This document shows, piece after piece, positions 32,729 through 42,592 of a DNA stretch of 64,000 nucleotides. A model generated the notes under the pieces. It did no database searches. It was not told the origin of the DNA and saw only the letters and a list, made by a program, of their open reading frames with translations. Origin of the DNA: Mucilaginibacter dorajii (lineage in GTDB: Bacteria; Bacteroidota; Bacteroidia; Sphingobacteriales; Sphingobacteriaceae); NCBI RefSeq assembly GCF_024808255.1, contig NZ_JANTYS010000027.1:1-64000 (forward strand). Reading direction: 5' to 3'. Position 1 is the first letter of the stretch. Every line of letters starts with the position of its first letter. A program made the position numbers and the translations under genes.

Positions 32729-35700
32729 ATGTTGAAATTCTCTTTCCGCCAGCAGGTATTAGCTGGCTTTGTGGTATCAATTTTATTGGTTTTGGTGGTG
32801 GGCATTTTATCCTACACCAGCATCCGCCAGTTAGAAGATGATAATGTTTGGGTTGACCATACTCAAAGTGTTATCAGGTCATCAAATCATTTGCTGCAAC
32901 ATTTAATAGACGCCGAAACCGGTATGCGCGGTTTTGGGGCCACAGATAAGAAGATATTTCTTGACCCATATAATGACGCCTTGCCCCGAATAGGTGGTGA
33001 CATTGATGAATTGAGGAAACTTACTGCAGATAAACAACTCCAACAAAGAAGGATAGATTCATTAAATACCCTTGCTAATGCCCAGATTGCCATTCTTAAG
33101 CTAAACGTTGACGCCCGCGAAACCAAGGGGCTCGATTTTATGGTTACAAACAACATGTTTTTGAATGGCAAACAAAACATGGATACAATACGGGCAATTA
33201 TTGCCCGGCTGATGGAAACTGAAAACGGCTTTCTTAAAGAGCGTAAGTCAAGCTCTAACAAAGCTTCTAATTTGGCTATTATTATTATTGTTTGTGGCTC
33301 GCTGATATTTCTGCTTATCATCCTGATGTTGTTCCGCTACATACAAAAAACGTTTGATGAACAGAAAAAAATTGAGGACGAAATAAAAATTGCCAATGTT
33401 GAGCTGGCTAAGGTACTTGCCGAAAATGAAGCCAAAAACTGGCTGCTTACCGGCACCGGTGCCCTTAACGAAAAAATGCAGGGCCAGCAAAGCGAAAGGG
33501 AACTATCGCAAAATGTATTGGCCGAGGTTTGTACCTATACCAATGCCGCAGCAGGCACATTTTATCTTTATGAGGATAAAGAACACCGCCTTGACCTGTA
33601 TGCTTCATACGCTTTCCATAACCCCGAATTGCTTAAAAAACAGGTAAAACTATCTGAAGGTTGGCTTGGCCAGGTAGCTGCCGATGAAAAGGCTGCTGTT
33701 GTTAAAGGTAAACTGAACGATAAGTTGGAGCTTTCTTCATCCATAGTAAAAGAGCTTTTAACAGAGACATTTATTATTCCTTTCTTTTTTGATAAAAAGT
33801 TGAAAGGTGTTATGGAGGTAGCCTTTACCGGCGAATTGACCGATAAGGATAAAGGTTACATAATAGCCGTGGCCAACGATATAGGCATAGCGGTAAATAC
33901 CGCCCAGGCCCGCACCATTATGCACGACCTGTTTGAGGAAACCCAACAACAGGCCGAAGAGCTGGAAGCACAGCAAGAAGAAATGCGCGTTACCAACGAG
34001 GAACTGATGAACAAAACAGAAATGTTGCAGGCATCAGAAGAAGAGTTGCGTGTACAACAGGAGGAACTGCGTACCATCAACGCCGAGCTGGAAGAGAAGG
34101 CCAGTTTGCTGGAAGAAAAGAACCAGGCTATTGAAGAGGCCCGTGCTGCTATCAACATCAAAGTTGAAGAACTGGAAACAACCGGCAAATATAAATCGGA
34201 ATTTTTGGCCAATATGAGCCATGAGCTGCGTACGCCGCTCAACAGTATCCTGGTGTTGGCGCGCATCCTGAAAGATAATAAACCGCTCAACCTGTCAGAA
34301 GATCAGATCAAATATGCCAGCGTGATCTTTAACGCCGGTAATGACCTGTTAACGCTGATCAATGATATCCTCGACCTTTCAAAAATTGAATCGGGCAAGC
34401 TGGATATGCAAAATGAGGATATCAAAGTATCCGAAATTTTGAGCGACATGGAAATGCTGTTTGCCGAAGTAGCCAGCAACAAAAACATCAATTACACTAC
34501 CAGCATTGCCAAAAATGTTCCGGCTACCGTATTTACAGATAAAGTACGTGTTGAACAGGTGATCAAAAACCTGCTGAGTAACGCGTTTAAGTTTACGCCG
34601 GAGAATGGCTCAATATCCATCAATGTTAGTCCGGGTGCTTTAGATAAAACTATTGCCTTCGCTATTAAAGATTCAGGCATAGGCATCCCTGCCGAAAAAC
34701 AGCGCATCATATTTGAGGCATTCCAGCAAGCAGATGGTTCAACCAGCCGTAAATACGGAGGCACAGGTTTGGGGCTATCCATCAGCCGCGAATTATCTGT
34801 ATTACTTGGTGGCCGTATAAGCCTAACCAGCGAACAGGGTTTAGGCAGCGAGTTTGTGCTTACCATACCATACGAAGCTAAAATAGTACCCGTTGTTGAA
34901 GAAGATGTGGTGTTGCCAACCGCGCAAACCTTCAGGTCTGAAGCTAACTTCCTGAAACCTGCCAAGGCTTTGGTAAGGGAGGATAACCGCGAGCCATTGG
35001 TAGTTATTGTAGAGGATGATAAAAACTTTGCCAATATATTACAGGATTACGCCCGAGACCATGGCTATAAATCTATTATGGTTTATGAAGGCACCCGCGC
35101 GGTAGAAACCGTGAAGGAGGCTAAGCCCGATGCCGTGATATTAGATATCATGCTACCGGGAAAAGATGGCTGGCAGATATTGAAAGAGCTAAAAGCTCAT
35201 CCCGAAACGATGCATATCCCTGTGCACTTAATGTCGGCCGGCGAGGCAGCGGCTAACCGTGTGCGTAAGGAAGGCGCTATCAGTTTCCTTAAAAAACCTA
35301 TCAATACCGAAACACTGGATAAGCTGTTTGCAGATATCATGTTGCAAAGCGGCACCAAATTTAAACAGATATTGCTGGTTGAAGATCACCGGGCCCAAAG
35401 CCAGGCGCTTAAGGATATGATGCAAAGCCAGGGTATCACTGTTGATCAGGCATTTGATGGCGAATCGGCATTCAGGATGTTGCATGAAAATGAATACCAG
35501 TGCGTGATCCTTGATTTGAACCTGCCCGACATTTCGGGTCTTGATCTGTTGGATAAGATTAAAGAAGTTGATCGTTTTGCATCGTTACCCGTTGTGGTAA
35601 ATACAGCCATGGAGCTTGATAAAACATCGGTGAACAGGTTGATGCAATATGCCAATGCCATGGTAATCAAAACCAACAAATCGGCCGATAGGCTAATTGA

Positions 35701-36172
35701 CGAGGTTAACCTGTTCCTGAACAAAATCAGCGAATCATCAGTAAATGTGCAGTCGGTGCCGCCTAAACCCAAATTACCATCAAAAGGCAAAGACGCTATT
35801 AAAGGCAAAAAAGTGCTTATTGTTGACGATGATATGCGTAACATTTTTGCCTTAAGCAGTGCCCTGCAAAGTTACGACCTGGTGGTAGAGATAGCCAACG
35901 ATGGTGAAGAAGCTATTGCCAAATTAGAAGAAATACCCAACATTGATATTGTGCTGATGGATATCATGATGCCTAAAATGGACGGGTACGAAGCTACAAG
36001 ATATATACGCAAACAAAACAAATGGGCTAAGCTACCTGTAATAGCTTTGACGGCCAAAGCAATGAAAGACGACCGCGAGAAATGTATTGCGGCCGGTGCC
36101 AATGACTATATTACCAAACCGGTTGATATGGACAGGCTTATTTCATTGATGCAGCTGTGGCTGGAAAGTTAA
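32729..36172 (+). CDS. hybrid sensor histidine kinase: CHASE3, GAF, coiled coil, HisKA, HATPase, three receivers
   Basis: 1147 residues. Membrane helix about 10-29, periplasmic CHASE3 domain about 38-175, second helix about 182-204, GAF-like domain about 245-390, Glu/Gln-rich coiled coil about 404-487, HisKA with phosphorylated His498 (NMSHELRTP), HATPase with DSGIGIP and GGTGLGLS, then three receivers with Asp806 (LDIMLP), Asp929 (LDLNLP) and Asp1078 (MDIMMPKMDGY). All key residues are intact. CheR starts four bases later, and CheB and a second hybrid kinase follow. No response regulator with a DNA-binding output is in the operon. Confidence 0.95.
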   Translation: MLKFSFRQQVLAGFVVSILLVLVVGILSYTSIRQLEDDNVWVDHTQSVIRSSNHLLQHLIDAETGMRGFGATDKKIFLDPYNDALPRIGGDIDELRKLTADKQLQQRRIDSLNTLANAQIAILKLNVDARETKGLDFMVTNNMFLNGKQNMDTIRAIIARLMETENGFLKERKSSSNKASNLAIIIIVCGSLIFLLIILMLFRYIQKTFDEQKKIEDEIKIANVELAKVLAENEAKNWLLTGTGALNEKMQGQQSERELSQNVLAEVCTYTNAAAGTFYLYEDKEHRLDLYASYAFHNPELLKKQVKLSEGWLGQVAADEKAAVVKGKLNDKLELSSSIVKELLTETFIIPFFFDKKLKGVMEVAFTGELTDKDKGYIIAVANDIGIAVNTAQARTIMHDLFEETQQQAEELEAQQEEMRVTNEELMNKTEMLQASEEELRVQQEELRTINAELEEKASLLEEKNQAIEEARAAINIKVEELETTGKYKSEFLANMSHELRTPLNSILVLARILKDNKPLNLSEDQIKYASVIFNAGNDLLTLINDILDLSKIESGKLDMQNEDIKVSEILSDMEMLFAEVASNKNINYTTSIAKNVPATVFTDKVRVEQVIKNLLSNAFKFTPENGSISINVSPGALDKTIAFAIKDSGIGIPAEKQRIIFEAFQQADGSTSRKYGGTGLGLSISRELSVLLGGRISLTSEQGLGSEFVLTIPYEAKIVPVVEEDVVLPTAQTFRSEANFLKPAKALVREDNREPLVVIVEDDKNFANILQDYARDHGYKSIMVYEGTRAVETVKEAKPDAVILDIMLPGKDGWQILKELKAHPETMHIPVHLMSAGEAAANRVRKEGAISFLKKPINTETLDKLFADIMLQSGTKFKQILLVEDHRAQSQALKDMMQSQGITVDQAFDGESAFRMLHENEYQCVILDLNLPDISGLDLLDKIKEVDRFASLPVVVNTAMELDKTSVNRLMQYANAMVIKTNKSADRLIDEVNLFLNKISESSVNVQSVPPKPKLPSKGKDAIKGKKVLIVDDDMRNIFALSSALQSYDLVVEIANDGEEAIAKLEEIPNIDIVLMDIMMPKMDGYEATRYIRKQNKWAKLPVIALTAKAMKDDREKCIAAGANDYITKPVDMDRLISLMQLWLES

Positions 36173-36175
36173 TTT

Positions 36176-37006
36176 ATGACCGATACTTCCGTTATAATAT
36201 CATCCGTTCAAATAGCTGAATTGATAGACCTTGTAAAGAAATTTCATGGGTTTGATTTCTCGGGCTATACCAAGGCTTCGCTAAAACGCAGGGTTACCAG
36301 GATCATGCAGTTAAAAAAGTTAAGCTTTTATGATCTGAAACATATACTGGTAAACGACCCGCATTTTTTCCAGGAGTTTTTAGAGGAGATCACGGTAAAC
36401 GTTACCGAAATGTTTCGTGATCCTTCGTTTTATAAAGCTTTAAATAACCAGGTGGTGCCCTACCTGTCAACCTATCAGCATTCAAAAATATGGTGTGCAG
36501 GTTGCTCAACCGGCGAAGAGACCTATTCACTGGCCATATTGATGCGTGAGGCCGGGCTGAGTCAAAAATCATTCATCTACGGTACCGATATCAACACAGA
36601 AGTATTGAAGGAAGCCCGTCGTGGCATCTATAGTTTGCGTAATATAAAAAGCTATGCCGAGAACTATCAGTTTACCGGTTTAAAAGGTTCAATATCAGAT
36701 AATTTTACGATATTGTATGATGCGGCGTCTATCCATAACGAACTGAAGCAAAATACACTGTTTTCGGTACATAATTTAGTATCCGATGGCGTGTTCAATG
36801 AGTTTCAACTTATAAGTTGCCGTAACGTGTTTATCTACTTTGAAACCGAATTGCAGGAACGTATTCTGGAGCTGTTTTATAAAAGCTTATGTCATTTAGG
36901 GTATTTATGCCTGGGCAGTAAAGAAACCATCCGCTCAGATGCCTTCAAAAAGAAGTTTAAGGTCATCAATCAGAAAGAAAATATTTATCAAAAAGTTGGG
37001 ACCTGA
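36176..37006 (+). CDS. cheR: CheR-type protein glutamate methyltransferase
   Basis: 276 residues. CheR N domain (KFHGFDFSGYTKASLKRRVT, about 20-39) and the SAM-binding domain with the WCAGCSTGEETYSLAI block (about 104-119) and the late LISCRNVFIYF block (about 217-227). SAM-dependent methylation of receptor glutamates is the family activity. There is no chemoreceptor gene in the window. It overlaps the CheB gene by about 11 bases if CheB starts at TTG 36996. Confidence 0.93.
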   Translation: MTDTSVIISSVQIAELIDLVKKFHGFDFSGYTKASLKRRVTRIMQLKKLSFYDLKHILVNDPHFFQEFLEEITVNVTEMFRDPSFYKALNNQVVPYLSTYQHSKIWCAGCSTGEETYSLAILMREAGLSQKSFIYGTDINTEVLKEARRGIYSLRNIKSYAENYQFTGLKGSISDNFTILYDAASIHNELKQNTLFSVHNLVSDGVFNEFQLISCRNVFIYFETELQERILELFYKSLCHLGYLCLGSKETIRSDAFKKKFKVINQKENIYQKVGT

Positions 37007-37586
37007 TAAAAATTTACTCGAACGTTGGCGTAATGCCGATATCCTCCTGTTAGGAGGGTCGGCAGGGTCATTTAAACTGTTGTTCCATATCGTTAAATCT
37101 TTGTTGCCCACGCTTAATAAAGCAGTAATCATCGTAATTCACAGAAAAAAGAATTTTTTCAGCGAGATAGAAAAACTGTTTGCAGAGAATAGCCGTATGT
37201 CGTTACGCGAAATTGTTGATAAGGATACCCTTAATAAGAACACTATCTATATAGCACCTGCAAATTATCATACGCTGATAGAAAAAGATGGTACCTTTGG
37301 TTTGGATGTTTCGGAAGCGGTTTGGTACTCAAAGCCATCAATTGATGTAACCTTTGAAAGCGCGGCCGAAGTTTATAGGGAACGCTGCATAGCTATACTG
37401 CTATCTGGCGCAAACCAGGATGGGGCCGAAGGATTACTAAAACTAAAACAAAGCGGCGCCACAACTATTGCACAACATCCCGAAGATGCAGAAATGGACG
37501 AAATGCCCAGGGCAGCCATAAACATTGGTGCTGCTCAATATATATTACACACAGACGAGATTTTTAAATTATTGCAAACAGAATGA
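36996..37586 (+). CDS. cheB: CheB-type protein glutamate methylesterase, catalytic domain only
   Basis: About 196 residues from TTG 36996 (MGPDKNLLERWRNADILLLG). An ATG at 36939 is in frame but would overlap cheR by 68 bases, so the TTG is tentatively preferred. Catalytic features of CheB: GGSAGS (Ser), VIHRKKN (His) and SGANQDGAEGLLKL (Asp), plus QHPEDAEMDEMPRAAI. There is no receiver domain, unlike classical CheB, so activity must be controlled differently. The gene is overlapped by cheR and followed 25 bases later by the second hybrid kinase. Confidence 0.9.
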   Translation: MGPDKNLLERWRNADILLLGGSAGSFKLLFHIVKSLLPTLNKAVIIVIHRKKNFFSEIEKLFAENSRMSLREIVDKDTLNKNTIYIAPANYHTLIEKDGTFGLDVSEAVWYSKPSIDVTFESAAEVYRERCIAILLSGANQDGAEGLLKLKQSGATTIAQHPEDAEMDEMPRAAINIGAAQYILHTDEIFKLLQTE

Positions 37587-37611
37587 TTCACCATACATTA
37601 ATTAATATTAC

Positions 37612-39555
37612 ATGACCCCTGTAAATATTCTTATTGTTGATGATAGGGAAGAGAATATTATAGCGCTTGAGGCTTTGTTAACCCGCGATGATATTCGCAT
37701 TTTTTCTACAACATCGCCTAATGAAGCTTTAAAAATAGCCTGGGAAATCCATATAGCCATAGCCCTGGTTGATGTGCAGATGCCTGAAATGGATGGTTTT
37801 GAATTGGTAGAGATGCTGAAATCAAATCCTCGCACCAAAGATATTATGGTAATATTTGTTACTGCCATATCAAAGGAAACCAAATACGCGGTAAAAGGCT
37901 TAGGGACCGGTGCCGTTGATTACCTGTACAAACCCCTCGATCCATATATTACATCGGCGAAAGTTGACTCCTTTGTGCAGCTTGCCCGTACACAAGCTGA
38001 GATCAGGCAGAAGAACGACGAACTGCAAAATTATTCTATAGTTGTAAAAAACTCTGCCGATATCATTTGCTCTGTTGATGCGCAAACCTTACGCATAGAA
38101 AATATTAACCCGGCTGTTGAACCTATTATGGGTTTTAAACCTGCCGAGCTTTTGGGTAAAAGCATTGTTAATATGGCTATAGAAGAGCATCAACCGGCGT
38201 TTAGAAAAAAGCTGGGCGAAATTATTAAAGATAACCTGCCCTTTGCGGTATTTGAGTTTAGGTTTGAGCGGTTTGATAAACAAGTCATTTGGGTTGAGTG
38301 CCGTGCATCGTACCGTAACAAAATCATCTTTATCAATATCAGCGATATCTCGCCGCAAAAAAGCTACCAGGAACAGCTCATTAAATCAAAAGAGCAGGCC
38401 GAGTATACTAAAAAGGTAAAAGAAACCTTTTTGGCCAATATGAGTCATGAACTCCGTACGCCTATAAACGGTATTATAGGGATTACCGGTATGCTGCTTA
38501 AAACCAATGTTGATGAGCAGCAAAAAGGAATGCTTAATTTGTTAGAAACTTCTTCAAGATCATTGTTGGGCGTAATTAATGATGTGCTGGATATTTCAAA
38601 AATTGAAGCCGGTAAATTTAACATCATCCGTACGCCAAATAATGTTTCTGATATCATTAAGTCGGTTTTTGATTTGCTCAAATTCAGGGCTGATGAAGGC
38701 AATATTGAATTTTTATTAGAGATTGATCCCGGTGTACCCCAAAGCCTGATGGTAGATTCGTTGAGGCTTAACCAAATCCTGATGAACCTGCTTAGTAATG
38801 CCATTAAGTTTACCGAAAGGGGATATGTAAAACTTAAGGTTTCGGTATTGCAAAAGCACAATGATAAAGTGAAATTAAAGTACAGCATTGAAGACACCGG
38901 CATAGGTATCCCGGCCGATAGGATCAACAGGATATTTGAATCATTTGAGCAGGCCGAAGAAGATACTGTAAGCAAATATGGTGGTACGGGACTGGGCCTG
39001 GCCATTGTAAAGAACCTGGTTGAGCTAAAAGGCGGCGAACTTACTGTGAGCAGTCAGTTAGGTAAGGGCAGCACATTCAGTTTTATAAACTGGCATACTA
39101 TTGCCACCAAACCGGTAAATAAGGTAAGCGTAAAGCCTGATAAAACTCTTGCTCCCTTTGTTAATGTGCGGGTATTGGTAGCTGAGGATAATATGGTAAA
39201 CCAGTTTATGCTTTCAAAAATTTTGAAAGACTGGCAAATTGAGGTTGATATGGTTGATAACGGGCGCAAAGCGCTTGATAAGCTGGCCGCAAATGACTAC
39301 GATATTATATTGATGGATACGCATATGCCCGAAATGAATGGATATGAAACAGCCAGGAACATCAGGGTTGATTTTGCCGAACCCAAAAGGAGTATTCCTA
39401 TCATATCGCTATCGGCAGCATCATTTGGGCACGAGCAGCAGGAAGCGCTTACCTCTGGTATGAACGATGTATTATCGAAACCATTTCAACCATACCAGTT
39501 ACATGAAAAAATGAGCAAACTTTTAAATAGAGATGCTAAAGGGTTAAAAGTTTAA
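37612..39555 (+). CDS. hybrid histidine kinase: receiver, PAS, HisKA, HATPase, receiver
   Basis: 647 residues, cytoplasmic (no membrane helix). N-terminal receiver about 5-120 with Asp54 (LVDVQMPEMDG), PAS about 135-240, HisKA with His279 (NMSHELRTP), HATPase (GIGIP, GGTGLGLA), and a C-terminal receiver with Asp569 (MDTHMPEMNGYETA). As the N-terminal receiver can accept phosphate, it may work downstream of the first kinase through CheR/CheB or directly. The 3' end overlaps the convergent ogt gene by 12 bases. Confidence 0.95.
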   Translation: MTPVNILIVDDREENIIALEALLTRDDIRIFSTTSPNEALKIAWEIHIAIALVDVQMPEMDGFELVEMLKSNPRTKDIMVIFVTAISKETKYAVKGLGTGAVDYLYKPLDPYITSAKVDSFVQLARTQAEIRQKNDELQNYSIVVKNSADIICSVDAQTLRIENINPAVEPIMGFKPAELLGKSIVNMAIEEHQPAFRKKLGEIIKDNLPFAVFEFRFERFDKQVIWVECRASYRNKIIFINISDISPQKSYQEQLIKSKEQAEYTKKVKETFLANMSHELRTPINGIIGITGMLLKTNVDEQQKGMLNLLETSSRSLLGVINDVLDISKIEAGKFNIIRTPNNVSDIIKSVFDLLKFRADEGNIEFLLEIDPGVPQSLMVDSLRLNQILMNLLSNAIKFTERGYVKLKVSVLQKHNDKVKLKYSIEDTGIGIPADRINRIFESFEQAEEDTVSKYGGTGLGLAIVKNLVELKGGELTVSSQLGKGSTFSFINWHTIATKPVNKVSVKPDKTLAPFVNVRVLVAEDNMVNQFMLSKILKDWQIEVDMVDNGRKALDKLAANDYDIILMDTHMPEMNGYETARNIRVDFAEPKRSIPIISLSAASFGHEQQEALTSGMNDVLSKPFQPYQLHEKMSKLLNRDAKGLKV

Positions 39556-40029
39556 TTTAGTTTGCCCAACACCCATAATACGGGCTTCGTGGTCAAGCAG
39601 CCATTGCTTGCGCCAAAGCCCGCCCGCGTAGCCGGTTAAACTGCCATCGGAACCTATAACCCGGTGGCAGGGTACTACAACCCATAAGTTGTTTTTGCCA
39701 TTGGCTGCTGCAATAGCCCTTATAGCTAAAGGGTTTTTCATGAGGTTTGATTGCTGCATGTAGGTTGTGGTAGTACCATATTCAATACTTAACAAACATT
39801 GCCAAACCTGTTGCTGAAAATCGGTGCCCGGTTGCTTTATAGAGAAATCAAACGTTTTTCTTTTGCCAGCAAAATATTCCTGCAGCTGATCAATAGCTAT
39901 TTGCAACAACGGGGTAGAGGCCGGCTCAATATCATATTCCTCATCCCGGATAGAAATGCCCGAAATAAATTCATCATCCTGCGTAATGCGGACAATGCCA
40001 ATTGGGGTACGGTAGTAGGCTATGGGCAT
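39544..40029 (-). CDS. ogt: methylated-DNA--protein-cysteine methyltransferase
   Basis: 161 residues from the ATG giving MPIAYYRTPIGIVRI; three more residues are possible from 40038. The active-site block VVPCHRVIG (about 123-131) is intact, followed by the conserved GYAGGLWRKQWLLDHE. The protein transfers the methyl group of O6-methylguanine to its own cysteine and is used once. It is convergent with the hybrid kinase (12-base overlap) and divergent from ccmB. Confidence 0.93.
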   Translation of the reverse strand: MPIAYYRTPIGIVRITQDDEFISGISIRDEEYDIEPASTPLLQIAIDQLQEYFAGKRKTFDFSIKQPGTDFQQQVWQCLLSIEYGTTTTYMQQSNLMKNPLAIRAIAAANGKNNLWVVVPCHRVIGSDGSLTGYAGGLWRKQWLLDHEARIMGVGQTKLNF

Positions 40030-40113
40030 GAATTTCAAAATTGGTTAAGAATATCAAACTTAACAGAAACTGCCCGATGAAACAAATGGATAAAATCAAA
40101 TACCACAAATTAT

Positions 40114-40121
40114 TACCTTTG
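40114..40121 (+). promoter_or_regulatory. -7 element TACCTTTG, 4 bases before the ccmB start
   Basis: Perfect TAnnTTTG match; CCGC separates it from ATG 40126. No clear -33 box. Predicts a leaderless or near-leaderless ccmB mRNA. Confidence 0.55.
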
Positions 40122-40125
40122 CCGC

Positions 40126-40809
40126 ATGAAGCTTGTTAACGAAACCGTCCATTTGCTTAAAAAGGAAATTTTACTGGAGTGGCGTTCAAAATATGCTTTT
40201 AACGGCATTTTGCTATATGTTGTATCAACCGTGTTTGTGTGCTACATTTCGTTTAACCAAAGTGCCGGCCTTAGCGGTACCAGTAGTTATCCGCTGGTGT
40301 GGAATGTGCTGTTTTGGATCATTATGCTTTTTGCGTCGGTAAACGCCATTGCCAAAAGCTTTATGCAGGAAAGTAAAGGCCGCCTGCTTTATTATTATTC
40401 CATTGCCAGCCCTCAGGCTATCATCCTGTCAAAAACTATTTATAACATCCTGCTGATGTCATTGATCAGCGTACTCGCGTTACTTGTATACCAGGTATTT
40501 TTTGTAAAACCACTTGGCGATCCGCTTTTTTACTTTTTAACGGTGCTGTTGGGCAGTATCAGTTTTTCAACTGTATTTACTATGATCTCGGCCATTGCCT
40601 CAAAAGCAGGTAATAACGGTACGCTGATGGCTATCCTCAGCTTTCCGGTTATTATTCCCATAATATTAATCCTTATCCGCCTGAGCAAAAGGGCTATGGA
40701 TGGCCTTGAACGGAGTTTAAGCTATGGCGATATAGGTGTGCTGTTTGCCATAAATGCCATTGTTATTACAACCGCGCTGTTATTGTTTCCCTATTTGTGG
40801 CGGGATTAA
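40126..40809 (+). CDS. ccmB: heme exporter protein CcmB
   Basis: 227 residues with six membrane helices and the CcmB opening LLKKEILLEWRSKYAFNGIL. It is the permease subunit of the CcmAB transporter used in cytochrome c maturation system I. In many Bacteroidota ccmB is directly next to ccmC; here four other genes and more lie between. The ATPase CcmA is not in the window. Confidence 0.9.
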   Translation: MKLVNETVHLLKKEILLEWRSKYAFNGILLYVVSTVFVCYISFNQSAGLSGTSSYPLVWNVLFWIIMLFASVNAIAKSFMQESKGRLLYYYSIASPQAIILSKTIYNILLMSLISVLALLVYQVFFVKPLGDPLFYFLTVLLGSISFSTVFTMISAIASKAGNNGTLMAILSFPVIIPIILILIRLSKRAMDGLERSLSYGDIGVLFAINAIVITTALLLFPYLWRD

Positions 40810-40907
40810 TGCCTTAAAATCAAATTGTTATACCTTATTTAGAATAATTAAAAACTTTATTTGGATTAAGTCTAAGTAACAATTATTTTTGCTGCCACAT
40901 TAAACTC

Positions 40908-42152
40908 ATGGCAATGCATGGTAAATTCTTTACTTTAGTTATATCTTCTTTATTTATATCAGGTACCTTATTAGCGCAGCAGCCTAATAATTCAACTGCC
41001 GAAGATTCATTAAATAATAACTCGGCCAAAAACTTCCTATCCAATACGTCCATTGGCGGGTACGGCAACGCTTTTTATCAGTACAATAAAAACCAAAAAA
41101 CAGCCAAGGTTGATCTGGAGCGTTTTGTGCTTTTTATTGGCCATAAATTCAGCGATAAGATTTCTTTTTTCTCCGAAATGGAATTAGAAGATGCCAAAGT
41201 AAATGGCGGGCAGCCAGGTGGTGAAATCACCATTGAGCAGGCTTATTTAAAGTTTAGCCTTAATCCTAACCAATACATTGTAGCTGGTTTGTTTTTACCA
41301 AGGATAGGTATCCTTAACGAAAACCACCTGCCTACCACTTTTAACGGTAACGAGCGCAATTATGTAGAAACACTGTTGATCCCTGCTACCTGGCGTGAAT
41401 TGGGTGTTGGTTTTTATGGCCGTTTAAACAACCTGCCTGTCAATTACTCGGTAGGGATAATGAACGGTTTGAGCGCCGCGGGCTTTACCCATGGTACAGG
41501 TATTGTTGATGGCCGTTTTGAAGGGCGTAACGCAACCGGCACCAATCTTGCTGTAACCAGCGCTCTGCAATACTACCAGGGCCCTTTTAAAGCGCAATTA
41601 TCCGGCTATTACGGTGGTACAGTAGGCATCAGGAAAACAGAGGCCGATAGCTTAGGCTTAAACTCCGGCGTGTTTGGTACGCCGGTTGCTATGGGCGAAG
41701 GCGATATTCAATTCAATAACCAGGGCTTTTCGGTAAAAATATTAGGTACGATATTATCTATACCCGATGCTGATAAAATAAACAGGGCTTATGCCAGCAA
41801 CACTCCTAAAACAGCCTACGGTGCTTACGCCGAAATTGGATATGATCTTTTGTATCGTGCGGGTTACGGTAAAGCAAACCCTGCACAGCTTATTCTATTT
41901 GTGCGCGATGAAAAGCTTAACCTCAATTCCAGCATCCCGGGCAACGGCATTACCGATCAAACTTTAAATCAAAACTATGTTGTAGCGGGCTTTACTTATT
42001 TGCCGCTGCGTAACGTAGCTGTAAAAGCCGATGTAAGGCTGGTTCATGGCGGCGCGCAAAATCCGGCGTTGATAATTAATCCCAGCCCGGTGGCTTTACC
42101 CTATCAAAACAACAACGCTTTGATAAACCTGGGCATTGGATATTCATTTTAA
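40908..42152 (+). CDS. outer membrane porin-like protein
   Basis: 414 residues with a signal peptide (FFTLVISSLFISGTLLA, cleaved near 24) and then a beta-rich barrel: GGYGNAFYQYNKN, ERFVLFIGHKFSDKISFFSE, PRIGILNENHLPTTFNGNER, and a C-terminal strand INLGIGYSF ending in Phe. It resembles OprO/P-type and other 16-stranded porins of Bacteroidota. As the first gene of a run followed by Rieske, imelysin and di-heme genes, it may import a substrate for them. Start ATG 40914 is also possible. Confidence 0.8.
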   Translation: MAMHGKFFTLVISSLFISGTLLAQQPNNSTAEDSLNNNSAKNFLSNTSIGGYGNAFYQYNKNQKTAKVDLERFVLFIGHKFSDKISFFSEMELEDAKVNGGQPGGEITIEQAYLKFSLNPNQYIVAGLFLPRIGILNENHLPTTFNGNERNYVETLLIPATWRELGVGFYGRLNNLPVNYSVGIMNGLSAAGFTHGTGIVDGRFEGRNATGTNLAVTSALQYYQGPFKAQLSGYYGGTVGIRKTEADSLGLNSGVFGTPVAMGEGDIQFNNQGFSVKILGTILSIPDADKINRAYASNTPKTAYGAYAEIGYDLLYRAGYGKANPAQLILFVRDEKLNLNSSIPGNGITDQTLNQNYVVAGFTYLPLRNVAVKADVRLVHGGAQNPALIINPSPVALPYQNNNALINLGIGYSF

Positions 42153-42162
42153 GCTGATTTAT

Positions 42163-42585
42163 ATGGACAGAAGGAAATTTATACAACAGTCGTGCTCATT
42201 ATGTGTAGCTGTTGGCGCAGGCATGGTAATAGGTTCATTAGACGGATGCGCGACCCTGCCGGTATACAAAACCGCTGTTGCCAATAACGCCGTAAGCGTA
42301 CCGGTAGCCATATTTGCTACTACCAGTTTCCAGCTTATCCAACCTAAAAATCAATATTACAATATCGGTCTTAAAAAAGAAGCAGATGGCACCTACACAG
42401 CGCTGCTTTTAAAATGCACCCACGCCGATAACCAACTAACTCCAACCGGTAACGGTTACAAATGCGATTTGCATGGCAGCGCTTTTAGCGCCACCGGCAA
42501 AGTAATTACCGGCCCGGCAGAACGCCCGCTTAAAAAATACGCCACAGAAATACAATCAGATCAAATAATTATTCATTTAAGTTAA
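42163..42585 (+). CDS. exported Rieske [2Fe-2S] protein
   Basis: 140 residues, preceded by a Tat-like signal (MDRRKFIQQSC, then a hydrophobic stretch with GAGMVIGSLDGC that could also be a lipobox). Rieske ligands are complete: Cys85-x-His87 and Cys101-x2-His104 (CTHAD and CDLHGSAF). An in-frame start at 42136 overlaps the porin stop and is not preferred. Likely an electron-transfer partner of the di-heme protein two genes on; the gap to the imelysin gene is seven bases. Confidence 0.88.
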   Translation: MDRRKFIQQSCSLCVAVGAGMVIGSLDGCATLPVYKTAVANNAVSVPVAIFATTSFQLIQPKNQYYNIGLKKEADGTYTALLLKCTHADNQLTPTGNGYKCDLHGSAFSATGKVITGPAERPLKKYATEIQSDQIIIHLS

Positions 42586-42592
42586 ACTACCT

